Assembly: GCA_022822305.1 (NCBI GenBank)
Contig: JAJEBY010000002.1
Span: 334,885-398,884, forward strand
Origin: Anaerolineae bacterium
Lineage (GTDB): Bacteria; Chloroflexota; Anaerolineae; Aggregatilineales; Phototrophicaceae
Length of the DNA: 64,000 nucleotides
Direction of reading: 5' to 3'
The notes beneath the pieces were generated by a model. The model searched no databases, had not been told where the DNA came from, and saw nothing but the letters and a program-made list of their open reading frames with translations. How positions within the stretch are numbered: the first letter of the stretch is position 1; every line of letters begins with the position of its first letter. Position numbers and translations under genes: made by a program. This document shows positions 43,483 to 52,317 of the stretch, in pieces.

Positions 43483-44799
43483 CTAGCTCGATACGCGCAG
43501 CTCAACCTGAATTTGAATCAGCTCGCCCTCGCGCAGTACGTCCAACGTTACCGTGTCGCCGGGCGCGTGGAAATAGATGCGATTGCGCAGATCGATTTCC
43601 AAAGTCGCGGGCTCGCCGGCCACGGCAACGATGATATCGCCAAGCTGAACGCCGGCTGCGGCCGCGGGCAGACCCTCGATGACCTCCGCGACATAGGCGC
43701 CGTTCCTGATCTCACTGCCTTCGAAATAGGGACTAGTATCCTCAAGCTGGATGTACCGCACACCCAAGGTCACCTGTTTCTCGTGCAATCCCAACCACTC
43801 CGAATGCTCCTGACTCTTGGGCGCATCAAGACCAAACATCAGCAGCGGGGCAGTGCTGGCGGGTACATCAAAGCGCAGCGTTCCATCGACGCGCTCGACC
43901 GTCAGTTCGATCGTATCAGTCGCGAACAATTCATTGGCTTCGGCCAGCGGCGCGCCGTTGGCGGCAACGATCAGGTCGTACTGACGCAAGCCGTTAGCAT
44001 ACCACTCATGCGACACGCCCAAGCTCTGAATCTCGATGGCGTTCTCGCCGTAGCCCAGCTCAATGCTATCAGTCACGTAGCTGTTGCTAACCTCCAGACG
44101 CGGACGAGGACGCGGGCGCGGGCGATGACGCGGGTTGCGGCGGCGATGATCAACGACGACAGTCTTTATCACCAGTTCTTGCTCGCCGCGCATGACAGTC
44201 AGCCTCAACTCGTCGCCCTCGCTAAGATCGGAAATGGCGACATCTGCCTCGCCAATGCTGACAATCGGTTCGCCGTCGACGCTGGTCAAGATATCGTAGG
44301 TGTGGAAACCCGCCTCAGCCATCTGTGTGCCGGACAGCGCGCCAATAACCATCACCTTGTCAGCGCATTGCGCGACGAACAATCCAACCGAAGCCAGATC
44401 CAAGGGAATCACATAATCGGGATTCTCAAACATATCCTCGGGTCGCGTCATCAGCGTCAAGTCCACAACATGCGCTTCGCCGTCACGATCAATGCTCAAG
44501 GCAACCTCATCGCCGGCATTGAGCGCGAACAATACCTCTCTGATGCTGTGTAAATCAATCGGGCTCTCATCAATCGCCGAGATGACGTCACCGGCCTCTA
44601 TGTCGGCGGTTGCGGCTGGCGTGTTGGAAATCACGCCGGTTACCAAGATGCCGCCGTCAACGCCCGAATAACGCACGCCAATAAAGGGATATTCAACGTT
44701 TTCGGTATCGCTTTCGTCCTGAGCAAACGCAATGGCAGAACTAGCCATCAAGGCCAGGAGCGCAATCACGCGAACTAGTTTGTGCAAGATATCTTTCAT
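43483..44799 (-). CDS. Exported protein with four PDZ-like domains and no protease domain
   Basis: The 438-residue protein has a signal peptide (residues 1-27, AIAFAQ cleavage region). Four PDZ-like modules follow: about 38-115 (GVDGGILVTGVISNTPAATA), 130-215 (GLFVAQCADKVMVIGALSGT), 250-320 and 345-438 (GAYVAEVIEGLPAAAAGVQL). Between the second and third lies a basic proline linker, RHRPRPRPRPRLEV. No trypsin-like or S41 protease domain is present. PDZ modules bind C-termini or peptides, so this may be an adaptor or scaffold at the cell surface. A terminator follows its stop. Confidence 0.78.
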   Translation of the reverse strand: MKDILHKLVRVIALLALMASSAIAFAQDESDTENVEYPFIGVRYSGVDGGILVTGVISNTPAATADIEAGDVISAIDESPIDLHSIREVLFALNAGDEVALSIDRDGEAHVVDLTLMTRPEDMFENPDYVIPLDLASVGLFVAQCADKVMVIGALSGTQMAEAGFHTYDILTSVDGEPIVSIGEADVAISDLSEGDELRLTVMRGEQELVIKTVVVDHRRRNPRHRPRPRPRPRLEVSNSYVTDSIELGYGENAIEIQSLGVSHEWYANGLRQYDLIVAANGAPLAEANELFATDTIELTVERVDGTLRFDVPASTAPLLMFGLDAPKSQEHSEWLGLHEKQVTLGVRYIQLEDTSPYFEGSEIRNGAYVAEVIEGLPAAAAGVQLGDIIVAVAGEPATLEIDLRNRIYFHAPGDTVTLDVLREGELIQIQVELRVSS

Positions 44800-45008
44800 G
44801 GCAGCAAGCCCCCTTGTCTTTACGAAACGTATCTGGCAACAATCGTCGTATGCCTACATCATATTGCCTACTTTAGCCGATTTGCGCCCTTGGGTCAAAT
44901 ATCCATTTGTAATCTATATCGTAATTTCCCTCCTGATCTTGCTTGGCTCGATTGCTTCGACAGCGGATTAGGCGAAACTCGCAAGCATGCCGGGCAGCCA
45001 CGCCGCGG

Positions 45009-46028
45009 TCACTTGTCGTTGTCCTTGCTTCCTCCGAAGAACCGCCTGGCTATGCTGCCGCCAAACAGAGTGCCGGCGACCGAGGTATCGAAATCGACTC
45101 TGCTGGAAGCTTTGTCATCCCACTCGCCCTTGTGACGCCTGTTGATCCACTGCTGGTATTCGTCAGAGGCGGCAATCAAGAACGACTCCACAGCCGCTTC
45201 GTCACCTTCGGCGATGCTCGCTCGCAGCGCTTGCAGAGTAACGATGGTGTCGTCAATGGCGCGCGTCAGGTTTTCCGCGTTCGCCAGCCACTCGTCTCGT
45301 AGCGCGTCAGGATGATGCGTAAGCAGGTAACGTGTCAACACATTGAAAGGCGGATTCGTTAGCTTCTGCGCATCCTGCCAGGCATTGTGATTCATCGCGG
45401 CCGAATAGGCGACGACGCTCAGCACTTGTGGCATTTCCTCGGTGATGGTCGTCAGGCTGTCATGTTCGGCTGGATCGAGGAAATGCGGCTTGCCGCCCAG
45501 AATAGCCGAGAAGTTCACCGCGAGCTCAACCGCTTCACGGTCGCAGGAAACCGAGGGTGTGAGATAAATGGTGCTTTCGTGAAAGTAGTCATCACTGGCG
45601 AATTCCGGCCCCAGTTGATGTTCCAGCATGTATTCCGAGCTGGTCACTGCCGTGAAGCCGATCATATGATGTTCGTCCTTGAAATACTGCTCGGACCACT
45701 CCAGCGACGGCTGCTTGATCACAGCGGTATCGAGGACCACCGCGCCGGCGCGAAGCGATGTTTCCAAGACCTCGTACGCTGGGCGCAAATCTTCATACGG
45801 CACGTTCATGATGACGATATCGGCCCCTTCTACTGCCGAGTACGGCTGGCGCTCGATTCTATCGAATACCTTGAGCTTGCGCGCTGGCTTTTCAAAGTCC
45901 TCGCGGCTGTCATATCCCACCAGCACAAAGCGGTGCTTGCCGCCCTTCTGCACATAAGATTGCAAGCGCAGCGCTATCGACGCCCCGAGTCTGTCCAGCC
46001 CCAGAATGGCAACCATTAACTCTGCCAT
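45009..46028 (-). CDS. Prephenate dehydrogenase-like NAD(P)-binding protein
   Basis: Protein of 339 residues with the Rossmann start MVAILGLDRLGASIALRLQS, DIVIMNVPYEDLRPAYEVLE and VVLDTAVIKQPSLEW. The helical C-terminal domain is like TyrA-family dehydrogenases. The key histidines of true TyrA are not clearly placed, so the substrate may differ. AGGAG lies six bases upstream of ATG 46028. Not in a tyrosine operon. Confidence 0.75.
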   Translation of the reverse strand: MAELMVAILGLDRLGASIALRLQSYVQKGGKHRFVLVGYDSREDFEKPARKLKVFDRIERQPYSAVEGADIVIMNVPYEDLRPAYEVLETSLRAGAVVLDTAVIKQPSLEWSEQYFKDEHHMIGFTAVTSSEYMLEHQLGPEFASDDYFHESTIYLTPSVSCDREAVELAVNFSAILGGKPHFLDPAEHDSLTTITEEMPQVLSVVAYSAAMNHNAWQDAQKLTNPPFNVLTRYLLTHHPDALRDEWLANAENLTRAIDDTIVTLQALRASIAEGDEAAVESFLIAASDEYQQWINRRHKGEWDDKASSRVDFDTSVAGTLFGGSIARRFFGGSKDNDK

Positions 46029-46193
46029 GTGTTGCTCCTATTCACATAACCCAATTCTTCTGAAGATTTGCCGGCAACCCGTCTCGCGACACGCGAACCT
46101 CTAGCGCCCGTCGAATGCTGCCGCCCATGTGACGCGACTATAACTCAGTTTTCGCGAAATTCCGAGTAGCCTGCACGGGCATTTCCCCGCCCG

Positions 46194-46721
46194 TCAACAG
46201 ACTTGATCCGCCGCTTGCAGCCGCTTCAACCATTCATAACATGCGTGATTGCGCCATTGATCGAGCGGATCCTGATGGTGTCGTACTAACCAGATTACAT
46301 CCGCATCGGAGCCGCAGCGACGAAGAATCTCGGCGCCCCATTTGGCGTGATGAACAGATACTGCGAATGGCGCGCGCAATGCACTTAACGACTCTCCTTG
46401 CCCGATGCTTCTCGCAAGCGATGGATGCAGCGCCGCTAAGAGCACGGCGAGAGTCTTCTGCCACACCGCCAAGTGATAACGCGACTTGCCGACATCGTGC
46501 AGCAGCGCCGCCGCCGCCAATGCTCCAGGTGATTCCGGCTGCTGTTTGAGCACGTCGCGCAGAACATTCAAGCTGTGCAGTTGCTCAGCGCGAGACATCG
46601 TCCGGAACGCCGCGAGTTCCGCGGGTGACAAATATTGTTGCGCCAGCGACTGCTCGAGGGGCGACCAGGGCGCCAGCAAAGCGCGCAGGCCTTGCCCGAC
46701 TCGATGTCTCACCCTGCGCAT
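46194..46721 (-). CDS. HD-domain phosphohydrolase-like protein
   Basis: A 175-residue protein with HD metal motifs: the first histidine in RAEQLHSLNVLRD, then AAALLHDVGKSRYHLAVWQK and later FAVSVHHAKWGAEILRRCG and LVRHHQDPLDQW. It is one compact HD domain without GGDEF or ppGpp-type partners. ATG 46721 starts seven bases after the site-2 protease stop; a TTG at 46727 abuts that stop directly. Confidence 0.8.
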   Translation of the reverse strand: MRRVRHRVGQGLRALLAPWSPLEQSLAQQYLSPAELAAFRTMSRAEQLHSLNVLRDVLKQQPESPGALAAAALLHDVGKSRYHLAVWQKTLAVLLAALHPSLARSIGQGESLSALRAPFAVSVHHAKWGAEILRRCGSDADVIWLVRHHQDPLDQWRNHACYEWLKRLQAADQVC

Positions 46722-46727
46722 CGACAA

Positions 46728-47471
46728 TTACAGCAGGAGCAATCGGAGGATGGCGTTGGTCGGTTGCCCAATCAGCAAGCCAAATGGACTCAGTCCCGCT
46801 ACGGGCAAGAAGGAAAGGAATATCAGTCCGATAAAGACGTAATAGCTGACCGTGCGCCAATCCTGCCATTTGAAGGCCGGTCGCATCAGGAACTCGGAGA
46901 GCGGGCGAATTCCCCGCTGAATGAAGACGGGAACTTGCATGCGATTAAGCCAGGTTCCCGGCAGCAGCGTCAAGACCACATGCCAGCCATCAATAGGGTA
47001 GAGCGGAATCAAGTTGAATACGAAGAGCAGCACATTCCAGAACACCATGGCATATAGCAGAGTCGCGAGGATGCCAACCGGGCTCGAAACCAGGTCCGGG
47101 TGCGTATACAAATATGCGCCTTCCATGGCCAATCCACTCAGCCGCAGAGCGATGGCGCAAATGACAGCCAATATCAGATTGGAGAAAGGTCCCGCAGCTA
47201 CCGCCGCCATAAATCCCCATCGCGGATCCCGCATGCGCTGTGGCGAAATCCGCGCGCTGCCCAGGATGCCGAAGCCGATGATCGCAAACATCAGCCAGCC
47301 GACCCAGTTGACGTGCACAAGCGGATTCAGCGTCAGTCGGCCTTCCTTTTGCGGCAGCGGATCGCCCATCTTCCAGGCGACAAAGTTGTGCGCAAACTCG
47401 TGTACCGTCATGCCGCAACCGAGCACGATCAGATTGATGACGATGGTGACGGGGTGCAGATCCAGAAACAT
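46728..47471 (-). CDS. Site-2 protease family (M50) membrane metalloprotease
   Basis: Intramembrane zinc protease-like protein of about 247 residues. The metal site is CGMTVHEFAHNFVAWKMGDP (HExxH-type HEFAH) in the first span, and the second ligand motif is NLIPLYPIDGWHV (NxxPxxPxDG). It has five or more hydrophobic spans and no PDZ domain, as in the short Rip-type or FtsH-independent S2P group. ATG 47471 is chosen over 47510. The HD gene follows immediately, so the two probably form an operon. Confidence 0.88.
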   Translation of the reverse strand: MFLDLHPVTIVINLIVLGCGMTVHEFAHNFVAWKMGDPLPQKEGRLTLNPLVHVNWVGWLMFAIIGFGILGSARISPQRMRDPRWGFMAAVAAGPFSNLILAVICAIALRLSGLAMEGAYLYTHPDLVSSPVGILATLLYAMVFWNVLLFVFNLIPLYPIDGWHVVLTLLPGTWLNRMQVPVFIQRGIRPLSEFLMRPAFKWQDWRTVSYYVFIGLIFLSFLPVAGLSPFGLLIGQPTNAILRLLLL

Positions 47472-47846
47472 ACCAATCGACTGCCGCTCTATGCTGATTC
47501 TATAACACAATATACACGATAACGGCGCATTTTGAAACGCGTAACGGCTGCGGGCGCGCGCCCACGGACCTTTAACGCTTGTCCGCTATTGTGACAAAAT
47601 CGCCAATCATCACCCGTTTCAATAGTTGTCGGAAGCGTTCTCCAGTCAAGAGCAGCATCATTCCTGCTGATTTAAGCGCTTAAAGCCGGTTGTAAGGCTT
47701 GTCCGCTACTGAGTTTCTTCGCGTCTGCCCAAAGTCTACCCCCTCAATCCCCCCATATCAATGTGGGCAAGCTTGCCACGTCTTGTATCTGCCTGGGTTT
47801 TTCGACCACTCACGATGTCCGTAGCCGATGATCAAAGACGAGCTCG

Positions 47847-47924
47847 CACAGCCTAAGCTCCCCTCTACATTGCAATGGGGAGGGGGCCGGGGGGTGGGGT
47901 AGAAAAAACGCGCGAGCATGATGG
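47847..47924 (+). repeat. Long hairpin repeat, family A
   Basis: CCTAAGCTCCCC ... CATTGCAATG ... GGGGAGGGGG, then CCGGGGGGTGGGGTAGAAA and CGCGCGAGCATGATGGA. Almost identical to 63619-63698. Confidence 0.85.
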
Positions 47925-47940
47925 AGTTGTGGTCAACCCT

Positions 47941-48015
47941 TGTAGGGGCGACTCTGTGAGTCGCCCTCTGGTAACAGGCTCGAATTCAACGCGTATTCGT
48001 CAGTTGAGGACAAGC
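47941..48015 (+). repeat. REP-like hairpin, copy 3, with 3' extension
   Basis: TGTAGGGGCGACTC-TGT-GAGTCGCCC followed by TAACAGGCTCGAATTCAACG and on to CGTATTCGTCAGTTGAGGAC. The whole 75-base unit recurs at 61837-61910 with few changes. Confidence 0.85.
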
Positions 48016-48105
48016 CCTTTAGGCGCAGCAATGAAATATCATTCTACAGAACCGCCAGACGCGCTGCCCGGACGCGTTGATTGCCCCATTGAGCCTCGCG
48101 CGTCA

Positions 48106-48129
48106 TTTCGCTGCTGCCGAGCGGCTGTG
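48106..48129 (+). repeat. Shared 24-base motif, copy 1
   Basis: TTTCGCTGCTGCCGAGCGGC followed by TGTG; the same string with one change lies at 56477-56500 before the MBL-fold gene. It contains the short inverted repeat GCCG/CGGC. Confidence 0.6.
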
Positions 48130-48300
48130 CTACAATGTCGTTGCCCTGCAAATTAGAACTCGACTATATGATGACGACATCCGTCGAAACAACTAGGCCG
48201 GAACCGCGTTTGCGGCAAAAAGGCGCAACCATTGGTTTTTGTGACGCTCGGTTGGCGCCGATATCGAACGGCCTTCAATAATCCATCGGACGAGCCTCTT

Positions 48301-49461
48301 GTGAAAAAACGAGTCCTGTTTCTGTTCTCGGATACCGGCGGCGGCCATCGTTCCGCCTTCCAAGCCATACAAGATGCCATGGCGATGCGCTATGGCGATG
48401 CGGTCGAATTTGACGCCGTCGATGTATTGCGCGAATGCAAGTGGCCCCTGAACAAACAACCGGAGCTTTATCCGCGCGTTGTCAATACATCAAAGTTCCT
48501 TTGGGCGCTGATGTACCACAGTTTTGACGGCAAGCACGTGACGCGATTGGCGCGGCAACTGATCTATCGCAATAATCGCCACAATTTGCGGCGCATCGTA
48601 CAGGAACACCCTGCGGACGTTGTGGTGTGCACGCATTCGATCATCGCCAATCCGACCTTTCGCGCCTTCCTCACCCTTGATGAACGTCCACCGTTTCTCA
48701 CGGTCGTGACCGACTTGGTGACCACGCCAACCTTTTGGTACGATCCGCGCGTGGATTATTGTTTCGTACCCACCTCGAGCGCCTATCGTCGTGGCTTGCG
48801 CCTGGGCATGTCGCCGAATCAAATGCAGATTACCGGCTTGCCCGTCAACCCGCACTTCATCAGTTCGATCATCGGCAAGCGCGAGGCGCGCCAACAGTTC
48901 CGCTTTGACCCGCAACAGCCGGCCGTTCTGTTCGTCGCCGGCAGCGAGGGAATGGGCACCATCTACAAAATGGTCATAGCCCTGGACGCGCAGCGCTTGA
49001 ATGTGCAAATTGTGGTCGTTTGCGGTCGAAACGAAGCGCTGAAGTCCAAGCTGCAATCCCGGCCCTGGAACAACCGCCATCATATCTTCGGCTATGTGAC
49101 CAATCATCACGAGATGCCGCGACTGATGGCGGCATCGGATATCATTGTCACCAAAGCCGGTCCCTCAACGATCAGCGAAGCGGCCATCGCCGGTCTGCCT
49201 ATGATCATCAGCGACCGCATTCCGGGGCAGGAAACGGGAAACGTCAGGCTGGTGGTGGAGAACAACGCCGGGGTCTACTTGCCCAAGCCGGATCAGGTTG
49301 TCGACACGATCATCGACTGGCTTTCGGAAGGTCCGGAGACGCTTGCGGAGCGGGCGGCCAACGCCAAGCGCATCGCCCGGCCCAACGCCGTATGGGACAT
49401 CGCGGACGCCGTATGGGAATGGGCCAACAAACCCAACATCGCCAGGGCCCACGCCTCCTGA
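48301..49461 (+). CDS. Glycosyltransferase, MGDG-synthase/UgtP type (GT28)
   Basis: Probable lipid glycosyltransferase that moves a sugar to diacylglycerol at the membrane surface, 386 residues. From GTG 48301 the sequence is KKRVLFLFSDTGGGHRSAFQ, the typical N-terminal motif of this group. The C-terminal GT-B domain has MAASDIIVTKAGPSTISEAA and DRIPGQETGNVRLVV. Upstream codons in the same frame (from 48232) are not family-like. It may use a nucleotide sugar such as UDP-glucose or UDP-galactose. Confidence 0.85.
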   Translation: MKKRVLFLFSDTGGGHRSAFQAIQDAMAMRYGDAVEFDAVDVLRECKWPLNKQPELYPRVVNTSKFLWALMYHSFDGKHVTRLARQLIYRNNRHNLRRIVQEHPADVVVCTHSIIANPTFRAFLTLDERPPFLTVVTDLVTTPTFWYDPRVDYCFVPTSSAYRRGLRLGMSPNQMQITGLPVNPHFISSIIGKREARQQFRFDPQQPAVLFVAGSEGMGTIYKMVIALDAQRLNVQIVVVCGRNEALKSKLQSRPWNNRHHIFGYVTNHHEMPRLMAASDIIVTKAGPSTISEAAIAGLPMIISDRIPGQETGNVRLVVENNAGVYLPKPDQVVDTIIDWLSEGPETLAERAANAKRIARPNAVWDIADAVWEWANKPNIARAHAS

Positions 49462-49472
49462 AACGGCAGTCC

Positions 49473-50591
49473 TCAAATCTCCAGCCGGCCCAAATAAAGC
49501 GCTTCCGCAACTTGACTGATTGTTCCGCTCGCCACATCGAGTTTCCAGGTGCGACTCTGTGTCTCGTCCGTGAATAACACGGCGGCATTGTCCTCGCTCC
49601 AGCCCAAGGGAAATGCCAAGCCATCGAATGGCTCGCCCACAGCGGACTGTTCCATCGCCTCCAGATCAGCCAAAACTAGAACAGATTGGGGAATGGCGTC
49701 CACGTTCGCCATCGGTCGTTCCTGCGAGAGAACATAAACGGCAAGGCTTCCGTCCGAGCTTGGCAGCAGGCTGCCGGCGATCGTGAAGCCGTCAATCTGG
49801 ATCGGCGCAATATCCCTGGAATCGCCGCTGCCGGTGACATCATCGAGCTTGACTTGGACGCCGTCTTTTGCGGGAGATGGAACCAATTGCAGGAGCCAGT
49901 CGTCGGCAAACGCGGTCGAACAGAAGCAGCCGGGTGCTACGGGTAGCAGACGCACAGCCCCGTCAAGCAGGTTCAACCCGAATAGATTGGCGTGAATGAC
50001 ATACGGCATTAGCTCATCAATACCATCCGGATGCGCATCCAAATATAGTTCGTCGCCATCGGCGCTAAAGGCGACGGGCGTAACGCGGCTGTTCAGCCAC
50101 GGTCCGTCCCTTAGCACCTCGCGGATATCGCTGCCGCCGATGTCTGCGATCATCGTTGTCGTGCGGAGACTATTGTCCGGGTCTTTTCGCGTAACCGTCC
50201 AGGCGATGCGCTGTCGATCGTCGGAGACGATCCAGTCTATGCGATACGCATCGGGCGGCATCGTCATGTAACTGTGATCGCTGACGCGTCCATTCGGCGT
50301 CGCAATCTTGACCCGCCGCTCGCCTCGATCGTAATAGATGACGCCATCCTCGACCAAGCTGAAGCGGTCGCCGTTGCTGCTAACACTCGTCGTTTCACCC
50401 GTCAGCAAGTCATGGAAAACCAACTCGGCGATCCCGGATTCGCCGTCGCGCTTCACGAAAACGTCCCAATTCGTATGCTCAGCTTCGATACTTGTCGCAT
50501 CCTGCGCGCGCGACGAAGCCACCGCCAATATACAGATCAGTACAGCCGCGATCGTTGTCGTCAACTTTTGCACGGTGGCGAGGAACTTCAT
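49473..50591 (-). CDS. Exported beta-propeller (TolB/WD40-like) protein
   Basis: A 372-residue protein with a signal peptide (MKFLATVQKLTTTIAAVLIC then ILAVASSRAQ). Repeats such as VTPVAFSADGDELYLDAHPD, SLLPSSDGSLAVYVLSQERP and LGWSEDNAAVLFTDETQSRT indicate a propeller made of TolB-like blades. No enzyme motif is seen. ATG 50591 stands directly after a promoter (leaderless candidate). Convergent with the preceding glycosyltransferase, 11 bases apart. Confidence 0.75.
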   Translation of the reverse strand: MKFLATVQKLTTTIAAVLICILAVASSRAQDATSIEAEHTNWDVFVKRDGESGIAELVFHDLLTGETTSVSSNGDRFSLVEDGVIYYDRGERRVKIATPNGRVSDHSYMTMPPDAYRIDWIVSDDRQRIAWTVTRKDPDNSLRTTTMIADIGGSDIREVLRDGPWLNSRVTPVAFSADGDELYLDAHPDGIDELMPYVIHANLFGLNLLDGAVRLLPVAPGCFCSTAFADDWLLQLVPSPAKDGVQVKLDDVTGSGDSRDIAPIQIDGFTIAGSLLPSSDGSLAVYVLSQERPMANVDAIPQSVLVLADLEAMEQSAVGEPFDGLAFPLGWSEDNAAVLFTDETQSRTWKLDVASGTISQVAEALYLGRLEI

Positions 50592-50597
50592 GTGAAG

Positions 50598-50626
50598 ATT
50601 ATAGGGGCAAGCCGCTGCGCGGGCAA
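50598..50626 (-). promoter_or_regulatory. Promoter placed for a leaderless mRNA
   Basis: On the minus strand TTGCCC (50626-50621), a 17-base spacer and a perfect TATAAT (50603-50598). The ATG at 50591 lies six bases after the -10 box, so the mRNA would begin at or beside it. Confidence 0.7.
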
Positions 50627-50658
50627 ACCGCCGCGCCCGTAGGTGCACTAAAATGCGA

Positions 50659-50681
50659 AGACCTCGCCCGGAGCGAGGTCT
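50659..50681 (-). terminator. Hairpin terminator of the 53-residue gene
   Basis: Nine-base-pair stem AGACCTCGC / GCGAGGTCT with a five-base loop, followed on the minus strand by TCGCATTTTAG. It lies about 100 bases after the small-gene stop. Confidence 0.65.
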
Positions 50682-50779
50682 CGGATTGAAAAGTGAAATC
50701 GTGATGCGGACCCGAATCGCGCCGCGCCAGGTCCGCTAGGTCAACGTCGGCGATGCCCGGCGACAAGACTGCCCGGCAT

Positions 50780-50941
50780 CTAATGCTGCAATTTGCGCTT
50801 GCGATGAAAACGACGTTGACGCCATTGGCCGCCATCGCGCTTCTTCATCTCATGCAGCAACCGTTCGATGCGCGCCGTTTCCTGCAATTCGGCAGCGCGC
50901 TGCTTGTGCAAGATTTCGGCACTGAAGGTCAAGTATTCCAT
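50780..50941 (-). CDS. Small basic protein, 53 residues, own transcription unit
   Basis: ATG 50941 has a strong GGAGG ribosome-binding site in GGGGGAGGAACACC just upstream. The product MEYLTFSAEILHKQRAAELQ continues with an amphipathic helix (ETARIERLLHEMKK) and a very basic tail (QWRQRRFHRKRKLQH). A promoter upstream and a hairpin downstream make this a separate gene. A nucleic-acid-binding or ribosome-associated role is conceivable from charge alone. No family recognised. Confidence 0.75.
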   Translation of the reverse strand: MEYLTFSAEILHKQRAAELQETARIERLLHEMKKRDGGQWRQRRFHRKRKLQH

Positions 50942-50981
50942 GGTGTTCCTCCCCCAAATCAATTGTAGATTTAACACGCGC

Positions 50982-51010
50982 ATTGTACAGCCCTTATGCA
51001 AGTCACACAA
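50982..51010 (-). promoter_or_regulatory. Promoter for the 53-residue gene
   Basis: Minus strand TTGTGT (51010-51005), a 17-base spacer, TACAAT (50987-50982). A second TACAAT sits at 50972-50967 but without a good -35 box. Confidence 0.6.
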
Positions 51011-51156
51011 TGGTTTCGCCATTGACGTCATATATTTTATACGAAGATCTAACATTCCCAGTCCAAACTCATCCTGCGCAAGCTGTATCGATAGAACAAG
51101 CGCTGTTTTCTCGCTACAATCTCGTCTGTGACGCACGGCAACGAAGGATACTGCAA

Positions 51157-52317
51157 GTGAATTCCATAACGATCCAGGACGTTAAGCTTCACGTGGTGGC
51201 CTTGCCGCTGGTGGAGTTGCTCAAGACCAGCTTCGGCGCAGAACCCTACAAATCCGCCATCATTGTCGAAGTTGTATCCACGGATGGTTTGGTCGGCTGG
51301 GGCGAAACGGCGCTCAAAACCAAGCCGTCCTACGGCGCCGAAACAATTCTCACCGTGCTGCATATCACCCGCGATTTTCTAATCCCTAGATTGTTGGGAG
51401 CAACTTTGGAGTCGCCGACTGAATTGCCGCGGCTCTTCAATTCAGTTCGCGGCAACCATCATGCGCGCGCCGGTGTTGAAGCAGCGGTCTGGGACTTGCT
51501 GGCCAAGGCCAACGACATGCGGCTCGCGGACTATTTTGCCGTCCACCTGCCCGAAGGCAACCAACCGCGCGACCTGGCGACGGTAGGCGTCAGCATCGGC
51601 ATTCAGGATTCGCTCGATGAGCAGATCGCCCTCATTGGCAAGCGCGTGGACGAAGGCTATCGGCGCATCAAGCTCAAGATTGCCCCGGGTTGGGATGTTG
51701 AAGTGGCGCGAGCGGTGCGCGACGCCTTTCCGGACATTTCGTTGATGCTGGACGCCAACAGCGCCTATTCGCTCAAGGACGCCGAGCGTCTGAAGCAACT
51801 GGATCAATTCGACTTGCTGATGATTGAGCAGCCCTTGTCATACGACGACATCTTCGAACATGGTCAGTTGCAGCCGCAATTGAAAACGCCAATCTGCCTC
51901 GACGAGAGCATCTACTCGGCCCACGATTGGAAGATCGCCTTGCAGCTTGGCGCGGGGAAAATTCTCAATCTCAAGCCAACCCGCGTCGGCGGCTTTGCTG
52001 AAAGTCTGAAGCTCTATCAGCTTTGCGTGGAACGGGGAAACCCGCTCTGGATCGGCGGCATGTTGGAAACGGGCATCGGCCGAGCGGCCAACGTAGCTTT
52101 CGCCTCGTTGCCCGGTGTCACGCTTCCCAGCGATATCTCGGCGACCAATCGTTATTTCGATCCCGATATCGCCGAGCCGCCATTTGTATTGCAGGAAGGC
52201 AGTTTTCTACGCGTGCCGGGTGGGATCGGGATTGGCGTGGAAGTTTGTCGTGATCGCATCGCAGAAGCGCAAGAGACCTGGCGGCGCTACAATCCCTTCG
52301 CTCCGCTCTGGCGCTAA
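51157..52317 (+). CDS. menC: o-Succinylbenzoate synthase / N-succinylamino acid racemase type enolase-superfamily enzyme
   Basis: Enolase-superfamily enzyme of 386 residues that abstracts a proton alpha to a carboxylate. The catalytic lysine region is YRRIKLKIAPGWDVEVARAV. Metal ligands are in SLMLDANSAYSL (Asp), LLMIEQPLSYDD (Glu) and TPICLDESIYSA (Asp), followed by ILNLKPTRVGGFAESLKLYQ with the second catalytic lysine; GGMLETGIGRAANVAFASLP is typical of this OSBS/NSAR group. GTG 51157 has AAGGA eight bases upstream; the longer frame from 50983 is rejected. No other men genes are nearby, so racemase activity is as likely as menaquinone synthesis. Confidence 0.85.
   Translation: MNSITIQDVKLHVVALPLVELLKTSFGAEPYKSAIIVEVVSTDGLVGWGETALKTKPSYGAETILTVLHITRDFLIPRLLGATLESPTELPRLFNSVRGNHHARAGVEAAVWDLLAKANDMRLADYFAVHLPEGNQPRDLATVGVSIGIQDSLDEQIALIGKRVDEGYRRIKLKIAPGWDVEVARAVRDAFPDISLMLDANSAYSLKDAERLKQLDQFDLLMIEQPLSYDDIFEHGQLQPQLKTPICLDESIYSAHDWKIALQLGAGKILNLKPTRVGGFAESLKLYQLCVERGNPLWIGGMLETGIGRAANVAFASLPGVTLPSDISATNRYFDPDIAEPPFVLQEGSFLRVPGGIGIGVEVCRDRIAEAQETWRRYNPFAPLWR

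Larger units (their letters stand above)
47472..48300 (+). other. Repeat-rich spacer of about 830 bases
   Basis: It holds a family-A hairpin repeat, a REP-like hairpin with its 3' extension, two copies of a short CTTGTCCGCTA-TTG / CTTGTCCGCTACTG motif (about 47577 and 47698), and the shared motif at 48106. I see no gene. A TACAAT box at 48131-48136 has only a poor -35 match (TTTCGC, 19 bases upstream). Confidence 0.6.

Noticed and set aside
43444..44553. Plus-strand frame of 369 codons opposite the PDZ gene
   Set aside because: The minus-strand protein has a signal peptide and PDZ modules; the plus frame has none and starts inside the terminator.
51092..51120. Promoter before the enolase-superfamily gene
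   Set aside because: TACAAT at 51115 is good but the best -35 (TAGAAC) has only three matches.
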